A DNA stretch of 64,000 bases. Origin: Saccharibacillus endophyticus (GTDB lineage: Bacteria; Bacillota; Bacilli; Paenibacillales; Paenibacillaceae). Below are positions 8,172-18,026 of this stretch, in pieces. Every line of letters begins with the position of its first letter. Position 1 is the stretch's first letter. The stretch spans positions 56,600 through 120,599 of the forward strand of contig NZ_JAAZWE010000009.1 in assembly GCF_013185185.1 (NCBI RefSeq), given 5' to 3'. A program made the position numbers and the translations under genes. The notes under the pieces were generated by a model. That model made no database searches. It had not been told where the DNA came from and was given only the letters and a program-made list of their open reading frames with translations.

Positions 8172-9836
8172 TTAATGGGCGACGGTTTCTTTCATGACTT
8201 CCTGCAAAGTCGTGATGCCCATCGCGACTTTGCGGAAGCCGTCTTCGAGCAGCGACTTCATGCCTTCATTCCTTGCTACGTCGCGCATGTCTTCGATACT
8301 TCCCGATTCGTTGACCAGACGGCGCATCGCGTCCGTCATCGGCAGTACTTCGTGGATCGCGACCCGGCCGCGGTATCCGGTACTGCTGCAATTGCCGCAT
8401 CCTCTGCCTTTGTACAATTTATCGGCGAAAGCCCCGTTGCTTTGCATGAGAATTTTTTCCTGTTCGGACGGCGTGTACTCGCTTCTGCATTCCGGGCATA
8501 TTTTCCTGACCAGACGTTGAGCCACGACCCCGATCAGAGAAGAAGCGATCAGATACGGTTCGATGCCCATGTCGCGCAGCCGCGTCACGCTGCTGACCGC
8601 GTCGTTCGTGTGCAGCGTCGACAGCACCAAGTGGCCCGTGAGCGAAGCGCGCACCGCAATCTCGGCCGTCTCCGTATCCCGAATTTCCCCGACCATCACG
8701 ATATTCGGATCCTGACGGAGAATCGATCGCAGACCGGCCGCGAACGTTAAGCCGACCGCCGGATTCACGTGAACCTGGTTGATGCCTTCGATCTGGTACT
8801 CGACCGGATCTTCGACCGTGATGATATTGGCTTCTTCTGTATTCAAATGGTTGAGTGCCGAGTACAGCGTCGTCGTCTTGCCGCTGCCGGTAGGTCCCGT
8901 CAGCAGCATGATTCCGTAAGGACGTTCGATCATTTCCTTGAACACGGACGAATTGCGGTCATCGAAGCCCAGTTTGTCCATCGATTGCACGCCGGTCGTC
9001 AAGTCCAGCAGCCGGAGCACGATTTTCTCGCCGTGCACCGTCGGCAGCGAAGATACGCGGATATCGATCATGCGGTAATCCACCTGCATCTTGATGCGTC
9101 CGTCCTGCGGCAGGCGCCGCTCGGCGATGTTCAGCTTGGCCATGATTTTCAGGCGGGCCGTGATGAAGCCCTGCATCTGCTTCGGAATCATCCGTTCGGT
9201 CCGCAGCGATCCGTCGATCCGATAGCGAATCGCCAGATTGTTTTCGCCCGGATCGACATGAATATCGGACGCCCGCAGCTGAGCGGCCTGTTGGATCATC
9301 TGGTTGACCAGCTTCACGATCGGCGAGTCTTCGTCGGTGATCTCGGTTTCCTCGATCTCTTCCGCGCTCGGCAGCTCGCCCATCATCTGGTTCATCGAGT
9401 CGCGCAGGCCGTAATGGCGCGCGATCGCGCGTTGCAGTTCGTCGCGCGTACAGATCGCGGGTTCGATCCGGAACCCCGTGCTCATGCGCAGATCCTCGAT
9501 CGCGAAGTAATCGAGCGGATCGGCCATGGCAACCATCAATTTACTTCCTTCTTTCATAAAAGGAAGCACCTGATAACGCTTGGCCATGCTTTCCGGGATG
9601 ATCTGCGTAATCGCGGGATCAATCTGATATTTAAACAGGCTGACGTGAGGAATTCCGAGTTGGAACTCCAACACTTCGATCAGCTGCTGCTCCGTGATGG
9701 TGCCCTGCGCGATCAGATGGTCGCCGAGCTTACGCTTGGTCTCCCGCTGTTCGACGAGAGCTTGCTGCAGCTGTTCTTCGGAAATAATGCCGTTCTCGAC
9801 GAGCAGGTCGCCGAGCCTTTTTTTAACAATTGCCAT
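8172..9836 (-). CDS. pilB: Pilus extension ATPase PilB with c-di-GMP-type MshEN domain
   Basis: This is a hexameric ATPase powering pilus assembly. The C-terminal half has Walker A GPTGSGKTT, Walker B IVMVGEIRD and a zinc knuckle, CPEC followed after about 28 residues by CGNC. The N-terminal half carries two tandem 24-residue motifs, RLGDLLVENG... at 7-30 and KLGDHLIAQG... at 36-59, separated by exactly five residues. That is the architecture described for the c-di-GMP-binding MshEN domain. The second motif has Lys instead of Arg. It is the first gene of the operon. A diguanylate cyclase-like gene at 19.8 kb is a possible signal source. Confidence 0.96.
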   Translation of the reverse strand: MAIVKKRLGDLLVENGIISEEQLQQALVEQRETKRKLGDHLIAQGTITEQQLIEVLEFQLGIPHVSLFKYQIDPAITQIIPESMAKRYQVLPFMKEGSKLMVAMADPLDYFAIEDLRMSTGFRIEPAICTRDELQRAIARHYGLRDSMNQMMGELPSAEEIEETEITDEDSPIVKLVNQMIQQAAQLRASDIHVDPGENNLAIRYRIDGSLRTERMIPKQMQGFITARLKIMAKLNIAERRLPQDGRIKMQVDYRMIDIRVSSLPTVHGEKIVLRLLDLTTGVQSMDKLGFDDRNSSVFKEMIERPYGIMLLTGPTGSGKTTTLYSALNHLNTEEANIITVEDPVEYQIEGINQVHVNPAVGLTFAAGLRSILRQDPNIVMVGEIRDTETAEIAVRASLTGHLVLSTLHTNDAVSSVTRLRDMGIEPYLIASSLIGVVAQRLVRKICPECRSEYTPSEQEKILMQSNGAFADKLYKGRGCGNCSSTGYRGRVAIHEVLPMTDAMRRLVNESGSIEDMRDVARNEGMKSLLEDGFRKVAMGITTLQEVMKETVAH

Positions 9837-9978
9837 TCCCGCTTCATCTCCGCCTATATTTATTGAAATTTGAGATTCAAACTTTGCTCTTTACAACCGA
9901 AATAAAATAAGGATCGACAAGCGCCTGAGACGAAAGATACACCAAAATTGGGACCGACGACCCGAAGCGTCTTTTTAT

Positions 9979-10006
9979 ATATCGTAGAATCGGGAGGGTT
10001 TTTTTA
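9979..10006 (-). promoter_or_regulatory. Possible sigma-D-like promoter for the pil operon
   Basis: On the minus strand TAAA (10003-10006) is followed after 16 bases by TACGATAT (9979-9986), close to the sigma-D consensus TAAA-N15-GCCGATAT. The match is imperfect. If real, pili and flagella would share a sigma factor. The 422-base divergent spacer 9837-10258 otherwise holds AT-rich DNA and a promoter for the plus-strand gene. Confidence 0.3.
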
Positions 10007-10140
10007 GAGGGTTTGAGAAAAAAATATAAAAATCATTTACGTTCGCGATTCGGAGCAATTTATTTGAGCGGAATAAGTAATTAGTATTGAGAACCTAAGG
10101 CTTATGACCTAAAATGATTATATATCACAAGGTTTGATTT

Positions 10141-10169
10141 TTGACAATTATCTCGCGAAAACTTCTACT
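10141..10169 (+). promoter_or_regulatory. Putative promoter of the giant secreted protein
   Basis: A consensus -35 TTGACA (10141-10146) is followed after 17 bases by TCTACT (10164-10169), a weak -10. The transcript would have a leader of about 85 bases ending in the strong ribosome site GAGGAGG just before the GTG at 10259. Confidence 0.4.
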
Positions 10170-10258
10170 TCTTGGTTTTTATAGGTACAAGGAACTTGAA
10201 GTCGATCATTCGAAAATATTCAGCTTTCATAAAAACGGCAAACCGAGGAGGATTAGAA

Positions 10259-13200
10259 GTGAGGAAAAAACATGTGGGCATTTGGGCGGTCGTGCTGACT
10301 TTGATCGCGGTAAGCATTCCGTTCGGCGTTTGGAAAGCGATGGCCGATACCGAGCCTCCGTACCAGATTCGAATTTTGGAAGTCGTCGATAACGGCGCTT
10401 ACGCGCTGAGCGATTCGTTGGCGGGAACGCCTAACGTTACCGTCGAAACGATGCGCATGAAAACGTTCATCGCGATGCGCGACGAACTTGACGGAAAGTA
10501 CGACGCCGTTTATTTCGGAAAGGGCACGTACAGCAACGCGCAGCCGCAGGCTTTTACGTCCGGTCCTTCCGATACGCAGCGCGCAGCGCATAATACGACG
10601 GCCATTATGAACGACATCACCAGTCTTAAAGCCAAAGAAATCGAAAACAATTATATTCTTAAAGGTCTTCCGGTCATCTTCCACAGATCGATCGCTTCGC
10701 AAAATCCGCAAGGAAACCTGTACGCGCTTTACGACAAGTATTACAATTCCGCCACTCGTCCCGGCAATGTCCTGCTCGTCGGCGACAGCGGTTTGATCAC
10801 TCGGGTTTCTCAAGCGATCAAAGACGGAAACGCGCTTTACAAGCAGCGTCCGCGCGTGGAAATCACGTCCAAACCGCAAGACTTTCTCGGCGGCTCTTCC
10901 ACCGTGTACACGACGGGCAATACGCTGACTTTCACGTTCAACGCCAACAACGTAAAGGACTTCAACACGCCGGTCAACGCAAAACTCTATGCCAGCGTCG
11001 ACAAAGTGCTGCCTTTGTCGGACGAAAACATCGTGGCCACCTCGACACTGACCGCCCGCCAAGGCAAATTGACCTACAAACTGCCGCAGACGTTTTCCGG
11101 ACCGGTGTATTGGAAACTGGAGTTGACGGCGAACGGTTTGAGCGATTACGCGGAAGGCGCGTTCCGCGTCCGCGACAAACAAACGGTGATCCGCGTGCTT
11201 CAGGTCATGCCGAGCAATGACGCGAGCAGTTTGCTCAAAGACACCAACATGAACCCGACTTATCTCAAAACCAACGATTACGACATTCAGATCACTCCGG
11301 TGCTTTTCAGCGCGTTCAATACGGCAAGCAACGTCAATTCGTACGCCAACCTGAACGGCAGGTATGACATGATCATTTTCGGCTTTGTCGATAACTATAA
11401 TTCCCAAACGTCCAGCGGTCTAAGCGACGCGGCAGCCGCTGGCGTGAATGCTTTTATCAAAACCGGGCAGGCCGTCATGTTTACGCACGACACGATGATC
11501 GGCGACAAGTGGAACCCTTGGATCAAAAACTTCCAGGCTACCACGGGACAAACCGGATTATATACCAACATGGGCCTCGGCGCGCCGAATCCATCCACGC
11601 GCACCAAGGTTGTCAACAACGGCATGCTGACGCAATTCCCGTTCGACCTTTCGCTCAAGCCCGGCAATACCAACGGTTACGTCGGCCAAATCGCACTGAC
11701 GCACGACCAATACTACATGCTCGATCTCGAAGATCCGACGATCGTGCCGTGGTACAACATCGTCAGCGAAAGTAACGATAACGCGGCTTACAAACGCGAC
11801 AGCGACGATAGTTACGACCATTACTATACGTACTCCAAAGGCAATGTCACCTATTCCGGCACGGGCCACACCAATACCCGATTCCCGGAATGGGAACAAA
11901 AGTTGTTCGTGAACACGATGTTCCGCGCGTTCATCGGCTCTAACCACGCGCCTAGCGTAACCGTCATTTCGCCGACCGCGGCCGAAACGACGAAGCCTTC
12001 TTACCTAAAGGATCTCGTGTTCAGCTACCAAGTGGACGATCTCGATTTGAACGATCTGAACGTGTATTCGTCAGTCAAATTCAAGGTCAACGGCCAGTAC
12101 ATGGACAATATGTCGATCGCGGAGAAAAACGTGCCGAAAGGCACGGTCATCACGCAAAAATTCGCGAACCCTCTTCTGCTGAAAGAAGGCACGATCCAGA
12201 TCGAAATCACAGCTCGCGACAAACAAGGAGCGACGGCCGTCAAAACGATCGATCTGACCCTGCAAAAAGTATCGGCGAATCTGCTGACGGAACGTACGCT
12301 GGATACGATCCCGTCGAACTACGAGTTCTTGACCGGAAGCACGGTAGGCATGACTTATAAAGTAACGCCGCAGTCGATTCCGGCCGCCGATATCCGCACG
12401 GGCGAAAACGGCCTGCAAACGCTGGAAATCTCCAACGTGGCGTACGCGGAAAAACTTCCGGCAGGTCTCGAAATATCCGGAACGCTTCCGACGGGCATGA
12501 CCAAAACGGGAACGCTGAGCACCGGTTACACGCTGAACAAAACGTTCGATAAAATCACGTATACGCTGAGCGGAAATTCGTACGTGCCGAATGCGGGCAG
12601 CGCGTTCTCGTTCCACTTGGATACGATTCCTACGCAGAAAGGAACGTATAACCTGAATCAGGCGCGATTGTCTTATGAAGACGTTCATGCCGCGCCGGAT
12701 GCCGCCGCCGCTTCCTCGAATGCGATCACGCTGATGAACGGCTACAGTTTGATCACGCTCGGTCCTGACGCCACCACGATCACGGGCGGCTCGATCAAAG
12801 GCCGCGCCTTATTCAACGGTCCGGTTTCGTTAAGCAGTTTCGATATCGGCAACGGATTGTCGGCTTACGACGCTTCCTTCCCTAGCGTGTCCACGAACGG
12901 AAACCTGTCCATCAACGGGGGCTCCGTCAATAAAGGACCGATCTTGTCGGGAGGTTCCTTCACTTCGACCGCCTTCGGTATCGCCGATACCACGATCATG
13001 GCGGCCGGAGACATCAAATTGAACGGCAACAACGGGTTAAGCAATTCTTCCGTTTGGACGGCCGGAAATCTGATCATGGACAATTATTACGTGGATAACG
13101 GATTGAAGCTGCGTGCCGTCGGCAATTTCACCATGACGGGCAACAGCGGATTCAACGGCGGAAACGTGACGTACGGCGGCGCTTCCAACTTTACGAGTCC

Positions 13201-15292
13201 GTACGTGACTCCGGCGACGCCGGCCAGCATCAAATCTCAATTCGATACGACAAAAAGCGCGACCAACGCGAAAGGCGTTGCCGACTTCGCCGCGGTCAAG
13301 CAGCAGCTGATCAATCTTTCCAATTCGTACGGCGCCCTGACGACAAACGGAGCGCGGGATACAGCGGATACAAGCGGCATCGTATACAAAGGAACGGATC
13401 CCAAGATCAACGTGTTCAAAGTAGACGGCACCCAGCTTTCCAACTTGAACAATCTCAAGCTTCAAGCTCCTGCCGGATCTACGGTCGTGCTGAACGTCGC
13501 GGGCGGGAACGTCACCTTCTCGGGCGGCTTCGACCTGACGGGCGTATCCGCCGACAAAGTCATCGTCAACTATACGGGCACCGGTTCCGTGACGCTGACT
13601 TCGGTCGGCTTAAAAGGAACGCTGCTCGCGCCGCAAGCGACGGTGAACTTCAACGGCGGCGACATTTACGGCACCATCGTGGCAGGCAGCTATAAAACGA
13701 CCGGTTGGACGTCTATCGGCAACGGCGCGTTCGGCGGTTCTTCTCCGTCGACCGCGACCGCAGCGCCGGGAGAAATCCGCACCATTCAATTCCCGGACGT
13801 CTACTTCAACGCGATCGTGAAAACGAAAAGTATCTCTTTGACGAATCAATCGCTGTGGGTAGGCGATTCCACGGTTCTCGTTCCGTCTGTTCTAATGACG
13901 GACGGAACAACGGACCTGACGCCGCTTCTCACCTGGACCAGCAGCGACCCTGCAGTGGCGAACATTGCTTATCCTCTCGGAACGACCGGAGGGAAGTCGG
14001 CCAGCGTCAGCGTGACCGGCGTGAAAGCCGGTACCGCCGTCATTACCGCCGTCGCTTCGGACGGAAGCGGAGTAAAAGGCACCGCGACCGTGACTGTCGA
14101 AGCTCCGGCACTGTCGATCGACGGCAGCACGTCCGTCAATGTCGGACAGACGATCAAAGATATCAAAGCGGTAGTCAACGCATCGAATCTTCGGATCGAC
14201 AATGTGACCTGGACAATCGTTAATACGAACGCGGACAACCTGAAGTTGAGTCCGCAAACCGATCCGACTTCGCTTTATGTCACGGGAGCGAAAAGCGGAA
14301 CCGTTACGGTAAAAGCAACCGCGACGATAACCAACACGAGAACCAACACCGTACGCACGTTGACCGCAACCAAAGACATCAGCATCGTCGACAACTTGAG
14401 CAGCGTCGTCGTTAACGGTCCGGACACCGTCAAAAAAGGCGGCAGCATCAATCTTAGCACCGTCATTCTGCCGGAGGCGGCCAATATCGGCAGCATCGGT
14501 TGGACGATAAAAGACGGTAACGGCAACGCGACATTGGTACCGGGAAGCCCGGCTCCCGCCAAAACGGCGACCCTGCAAGGCGTCGCACCGGGACCGGTCA
14601 CGGTCAGCGTGACGGTCAAAACGGCCGGCGATAACCCGATTGAACGTACCGTAACCAAGACGGTCTGGGTCCTCGATTTCGATATGACGGGGCCGGACAC
14701 GGTATATGTAGGCGATTCGATCAACTTCACGTCCGCCCTGCTGCCTGCTAATTATCCGGGTGCCCAAGGTACCGTGAAATGGACCGTGTCCGACATAAGC
14801 GGCACCGGCGTCTCGACCGGCAATTACGCGCAGCTCGGCACGGCGACCAATAACGGCAGCACGGTTGCTTTGACCGGTTCGCAACCCGGCCAAGTCAAAG
14901 TGACCGCGACTCTGAACACGCCGGCCGGCGATTTCGTCGTCGAACGCGTCGTAACGATCAAACCGGTGGTTACGGCTCTTCTTCTGCCTCCGACGGTCAA
15001 AGTCGAAAAAGGCGTTCCGTTCGATCTGATCGCCGGAGCTCCTTTGAGAGTAAACCCGATCTCGATTGTCGTACCGGACATTCAAAGCCAATTGGTATGG
15101 AGCAGCGCCGACGCTTCGGGCGTCAGCGTCACTCCGAACGGCGTGGTCACAGGTCTCAAAGAAGGCAGCGAAGTCGTCGTCACCGTTTCGTATCAACGAA
15201 CGCCGACCTCGCCGGCGATTACCGCAAATACCCGGGTCATCGTTGCCAAAGCTGTTGATCCTCAAGCACCGACAGACGGCGATCGTTACTAA
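10259..15292 (+). CDS. Giant secreted protein: DUF5057-like, choice-of-anchor-A-like and Ig-like domains
   Basis: The 1677-residue protein starts at GTG 10259, chosen because GAGGAGG lies seven bases upstream and translation then begins with a clean signal peptide (VRKKHVGIWAVVLTLIAV..., cleavage near AMA|DTEPP). Residues to about 640 resemble DUF5057-type proteins (PYQIRILEVVDNG start). About 827-1160 resembles choice-of-anchor A domains (SVTLTSVGLKGTLLAPQATV, DIYGTIVAGS). The rest is four or more Big2/Ig-like repeats rich in Thr, Ser and Val. No LPXTG, S-layer or membrane anchor is visible at the C-terminus. It lies between the pil operon and a set of minor-prepilin genes, so a pilus-associated or adhesive role is inferred, not shown. 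Confidence 0.85.
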   Translation: MRKKHVGIWAVVLTLIAVSIPFGVWKAMADTEPPYQIRILEVVDNGAYALSDSLAGTPNVTVETMRMKTFIAMRDELDGKYDAVYFGKGTYSNAQPQAFTSGPSDTQRAAHNTTAIMNDITSLKAKEIENNYILKGLPVIFHRSIASQNPQGNLYALYDKYYNSATRPGNVLLVGDSGLITRVSQAIKDGNALYKQRPRVEITSKPQDFLGGSSTVYTTGNTLTFTFNANNVKDFNTPVNAKLYASVDKVLPLSDENIVATSTLTARQGKLTYKLPQTFSGPVYWKLELTANGLSDYAEGAFRVRDKQTVIRVLQVMPSNDASSLLKDTNMNPTYLKTNDYDIQITPVLFSAFNTASNVNSYANLNGRYDMIIFGFVDNYNSQTSSGLSDAAAAGVNAFIKTGQAVMFTHDTMIGDKWNPWIKNFQATTGQTGLYTNMGLGAPNPSTRTKVVNNGMLTQFPFDLSLKPGNTNGYVGQIALTHDQYYMLDLEDPTIVPWYNIVSESNDNAAYKRDSDDSYDHYYTYSKGNVTYSGTGHTNTRFPEWEQKLFVNTMFRAFIGSNHAPSVTVISPTAAETTKPSYLKDLVFSYQVDDLDLNDLNVYSSVKFKVNGQYMDNMSIAEKNVPKGTVITQKFANPLLLKEGTIQIEITARDKQGATAVKTIDLTLQKVSANLLTERTLDTIPSNYEFLTGSTVGMTYKVTPQSIPAADIRTGENGLQTLEISNVAYAEKLPAGLEISGTLPTGMTKTGTLSTGYTLNKTFDKITYTLSGNSYVPNAGSAFSFHLDTIPTQKGTYNLNQARLSYEDVHAAPDAAAASSNAITLMNGYSLITLGPDATTITGGSIKGRALFNGPVSLSSFDIGNGLSAYDASFPSVSTNGNLSINGGSVNKGPILSGGSFTSTAFGIADTTIMAAGDIKLNGNNGLSNSSVWTAGNLIMDNYYVDNGLKLRAVGNFTMTGNSGFNGGNVTYGGASNFTSPYVTPATPASIKSQFDTTKSATNAKGVADFAAVKQQLINLSNSYGALTTNGARDTADTSGIVYKGTDPKINVFKVDGTQLSNLNNLKLQAPAGSTVVLNVAGGNVTFSGGFDLTGVSADKVIVNYTGTGSVTLTSVGLKGTLLAPQATVNFNGGDIYGTIVAGSYKTTGWTSIGNGAFGGSSPSTATAAPGEIRTIQFPDVYFNAIVKTKSISLTNQSLWVGDSTVLVPSVLMTDGTTDLTPLLTWTSSDPAVANIAYPLGTTGGKSASVSVTGVKAGTAVITAVASDGSGVKGTATVTVEAPALSIDGSTSVNVGQTIKDIKAVVNASNLRIDNVTWTIVNTNADNLKLSPQTDPTSLYVTGAKSGTVTVKATATITNTRTNTVRTLTATKDISIVDNLSSVVVNGPDTVKKGGSINLSTVILPEAANIGSIGWTIKDGNGNATLVPGSPAPAKTATLQGVAPGPVTVSVTVKTAGDNPIERTVTKTVWVLDFDMTGPDTVYVGDSINFTSALLPANYPGAQGTVKWTVSDISGTGVSTGNYAQLGTATNNGSTVALTGSQPGQVKVTATLNTPAGDFVVERVVTIKPVVTALLLPPTVKVEKGVPFDLIAGAPLRVNPISIVVPDIQSQLVWSSADASGVSVTPNGVVTGLKEGSEVVVTVSYQRTPTSPAITANTRVIVAKAVDPQAPTDGDRY

Positions 15293-15362
15293 GGTTAATT
15301 TGTACGAGGAAGGCTTGAACTGCTTGTAGAGCACTCGTATTTTTGCGATTTGTCGATAAGCG

Positions 15363-15396
15363 AAAAAGCCGCTGCCCTCTCGGGCAGCGGCTTTTT
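15363..15396. terminator. Bidirectional terminator
   Basis: AAAAAGCCGCTGCCC, a TCTC loop and GGGCAGCGGCTTTTT form a perfect 15-bp stem with A and T tracts on either side. It ends the plus-strand giant gene 70 bases upstream and can stop minus-strand transcription as well. Confidence 0.85.
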
Positions 15397-15474
15397 ATCG
15401 TTCCATGCAAGTTAATCCCACCCCAAGAGACCCAGTTGTCGAAATATTCGGAGTTCGAAGTTTATAATCGGAAC

Positions 15475-15514
15475 GACAAAAAAGCTACCGGCTGTTCGGA
15501 TCGCAGCCGGTAGC
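15475..15514 (-). terminator. Terminator of the minor-prepilin operon
   Basis: On the minus strand GCTACCGGCTG, a nine-base loop and CAGCCGGTAGC are followed by TTTTTTGTC. It lies about 75 bases past the stop of the PilX-like gene, which ends at 15589. Confidence 0.8.
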
Positions 15515-15588
15515 AGAAACAGGTTACGTAACGGAGGACTTGCGCAAGACTATCGGGATTGATCCCCTTGCCGCTGGTTTGCCTTACT

Positions 15589-17418
15589 TCATTTGGACGG
15601 GATTTGCGATTCCTGAATCAATTCGATCTTTTCCGCCTTGACACTGATTTGATCGACGCGAGGCAGCGCAAGCCCCTGATTGTTAAAGACCTGATCGTTA
15701 TAATCGACTTTGAAACGGCTGGTTTTCGATATCGTCTGATCGTCGAACACGATGTTTTGCCGGCTTGCGTCTTCGACCGAATTGCCGACTACCGCATTGA
15801 CGGTCAGGTTGCCTTTGGCGAAAAAGCCGCCCTGAAGATCGAAGTTGGAGCCTACGCCGTAAAGTTCGGCTGCCGCATCGGTGTAGAAAAACCCTCGCAG
15901 CGTCTGCGCGACGTTGGCTTGACTGAAAGCATCGACCCGGTTCAGCAGAATCGGACCTTTGGAAATCAGCACGATCTCTTTGACGCTGCCCGATTTCGAA
16001 ACTCCGGTAATGGTCGCGTCTTGAATTTTGGTATTGCCGAGCGTCAGCAGCGTCGAATCTACCGTGATCTTGCCGCCCAAATTTACCGCTCCGGTCACGA
16101 GGATGCTGCTGTCTATATTGAGCGGCGTGTTGTCGAGCGTGTTGTTCACGGTCAGATTTCCGTTGACGATCAGCCATGAAGAGGCACTTTTGGCCGTCTG
16201 CATCAAGCCTTTGAGCCAATCTCCGTCCACGTTCAGATCTCCGTTGAATACGACGGTACTTTTCATTGTCGTAAGTGCGGTAGTCAGATCGCTCAATTCC
16301 TTTTGATATTTCGGAAGTTGGACTTGGATGTAATCCGTGTACGCTTTTTCATAAGCATCCAACTCTTTTTTATATTGATCCTGAATGGTCTTGTCCGTCG
16401 AAAGAGGATCGACGGGTCTTACCGGAGGAACCGGCTTGACCGGCATCTTCAAGGCGTTCGGATAGCCGTTCAAGTACGAAGCGTAATCCGCGATCTCGAC
16501 GGATTCGCTCAGACCGAGGGCTTGGATGAACTTGTCGCGGAACGACTGATCGACGTCAACCTTCACGAACTGCTCGTTTTTGCGGATTCGCACTTGGCTC
16601 AAATCGATATCCAACGCTTTGCGAACGTTCGCGATCGTCAATTCTCCGCTCAGCGCGGCTCCGTCCGCTCCCCGATTCACCGCTCTGGGCGCATAACCGT
16701 TTTCCGAAAGCGTGAAATCCTCCAAAGATTGGATGAACGCCAACGGTTGCGAACCGTCCGCACGGTTTTGCATCCGCGGGAACAAGCTGGTTTTTTGCAA
16801 GTTTTGTCCTCTGTAGGCGTAATTGGCCACATTGTTTACGCGAAGCGTTTTGCCTGCGTAGATATTGCCTTTGATCGTCGGCGAACCGTTCAGGATCAAG
16901 TCCTGTTCCGAACCGAACGCGTAATTCAAAAAGTCCGGATACAAGCTGACTTTCACGTCCTGCTTCAGCGTGCGCTTCACGCCGTTGATTTCGCTTTGCG
17001 CGATCAAAGTTACGGTGTACGAAGATTCCTTTTTCAATGCATTTCCCGCAAAATCGTCGCTGGCCTTGGCCGACAGCAAACGGGTCGAAGCGAGAGCAAG
17101 TTCCGTTTTCACGCCTTCGCCCGTTGCGGCGTTGCTCGCTTGCAAAGCCGGAATCCCGGTCAATACATTTTGCAGCGTCGATCCCAAAACATTAGCTTTC
17201 AGCTTTTCCCCGTCCAGCTTCTCCGCGATGTAAGCGACGGATTCGTCCAGCGTTTTTTGCGTAAGCTGCAAGCTTTGAATATCGTTTTCTCTCGTTAGCG
17301 TCCGCCTTGCTCCTCCGACCGCTGCGCTCAGTACCGCAACGCCGAGCAGCGTGAGGATCAACATCATGAACATGACCATGACCAAGGCCGAGCCTTTCTC
17401 TTCGCGGAAACGTCTCAT
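15589..17418 (-). CDS. PilX-like pilus protein with large beta-rich domain
   Basis: The 609-residue protein begins RRFREEKGSALVMVMFMMLI, the N-terminal basic stretch plus hydrophobic helix typical of PilX-type minor pilins (KGSALV rather than GFTLIE). A coiled region follows, then a long segment of repeated beta-like units such as LNGSPTIKGNIYAGK and NVDGDWLKGL...LIVNGNLTVNNTL, interrupted by a Pro-rich and coiled stretch near 320-380. The size is far above a normal PilX (about 200 residues). AAGGAAAGGGG precedes the ATG. It is last of a three-gene operon with two classical prepilins and faces the giant secreted protein, so it may present a tip or cargo domain. Function is not established. 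Confidence 0.75.
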   Translation of the reverse strand: MRRFREEKGSALVMVMFMMLILTLLGVAVLSAAVGGARRTLTRENDIQSLQLTQKTLDESVAYIAEKLDGEKLKANVLGSTLQNVLTGIPALQASNAATGEGVKTELALASTRLLSAKASDDFAGNALKKESSYTVTLIAQSEINGVKRTLKQDVKVSLYPDFLNYAFGSEQDLILNGSPTIKGNIYAGKTLRVNNVANYAYRGQNLQKTSLFPRMQNRADGSQPLAFIQSLEDFTLSENGYAPRAVNRGADGAALSGELTIANVRKALDIDLSQVRIRKNEQFVKVDVDQSFRDKFIQALGLSESVEIADYASYLNGYPNALKMPVKPVPPVRPVDPLSTDKTIQDQYKKELDAYEKAYTDYIQVQLPKYQKELSDLTTALTTMKSTVVFNGDLNVDGDWLKGLMQTAKSASSWLIVNGNLTVNNTLDNTPLNIDSSILVTGAVNLGGKITVDSTLLTLGNTKIQDATITGVSKSGSVKEIVLISKGPILLNRVDAFSQANVAQTLRGFFYTDAAAELYGVGSNFDLQGGFFAKGNLTVNAVVGNSVEDASRQNIVFDDQTISKTSRFKVDYNDQVFNNQGLALPRVDQISVKAEKIELIQESQIPSK

Positions 17419-17450
17419 GCAAGCCTGTTCCCCTTTCCTTCTGTTATCGT

Positions 17451-18026
17451 TCAGAAACCGAATCGGCTTTCCAATTGAAGCTGCGACTGTCCGGAATCGG
17501 AGCCCAATCGCAAAGCCAGTTTGATATTGATCAATCCGGTCGTGTAGTAATCGAATCCTCCGGCCGTTTCGCCTTCGACGGTGATCGAGGATAATCCGCT
17601 TACGATACTGCCGTTGCTTATTCTCGTGGCTTGATACGGGTCGACGGGCGGATTTTCAGCGTTCAACACATTTGCTTTTTGAATTTCCAACTGGCCTTGC
17701 GGAGAGATCACGATCGTGACTTTGTCCCCAGCCTGTTGAGTACCCAGTTCATCGACATGGTACATTTCGAAACCTGTTCCGTTCGGCAGCGCATAGACCC
17801 GATCCGGAGCGAAAGCATACAGTTCCGTAATGATGGAAGACATCAACACATCGCCTTCTTCGCGAATCCGATTCTCGACCGCAACTTGGTCGTAACTGCG
17901 AAAGCCGAAAAAAATCGTGGTCGAAATGACGCCGAGAATGATGCCCATAAGCGACAATACCGCCAAAAGTTCGATCAGCGTGACGCCTTCCTCGCGTTTC
18001 CAACGTTTAACGAATCGATTGCGCAT
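17451..18026 (-). CDS. Minor type IV prepilin (PilW-like)
   Basis: The 191-residue protein has the class III leader KREEG|VTLIELLAVLSLMGIIL, with Val at +1 and Glu at +5, a FilG/PilW-like helix and a C-terminal beta domain. GGAGGG lies eight bases before the ATG at 18026. The start is 20 bases inside the upstream prepilin gene, so the two are translationally coupled. Minor pilins prime pilus assembly under PilD processing. Which orthologue this is cannot be said from sequence alone. Confidence 0.85.
   Translation of the reverse strand: MRNRFVKRWKREEGVTLIELLAVLSLMGIILGVISTTIFFGFRSYDQVAVENRIREEGDVLMSSIITELYAFAPDRVYALPNGTGFEMYHVDELGTQQAGDKVTIVISPQGQLEIQKANVLNAENPPVDPYQATRISNGSIVSGLSSITVEGETAGGFDYYTTGLINIKLALRLGSDSGQSQLQLESRFGF

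Noticed and set aside
10237..10244. GGCAAACC, the start of c-di-GMP-I riboswitches, in the leader of the giant gene
   Set aside because: The other conserved parts of the aptamer are missing, and a ribosome site follows directly.
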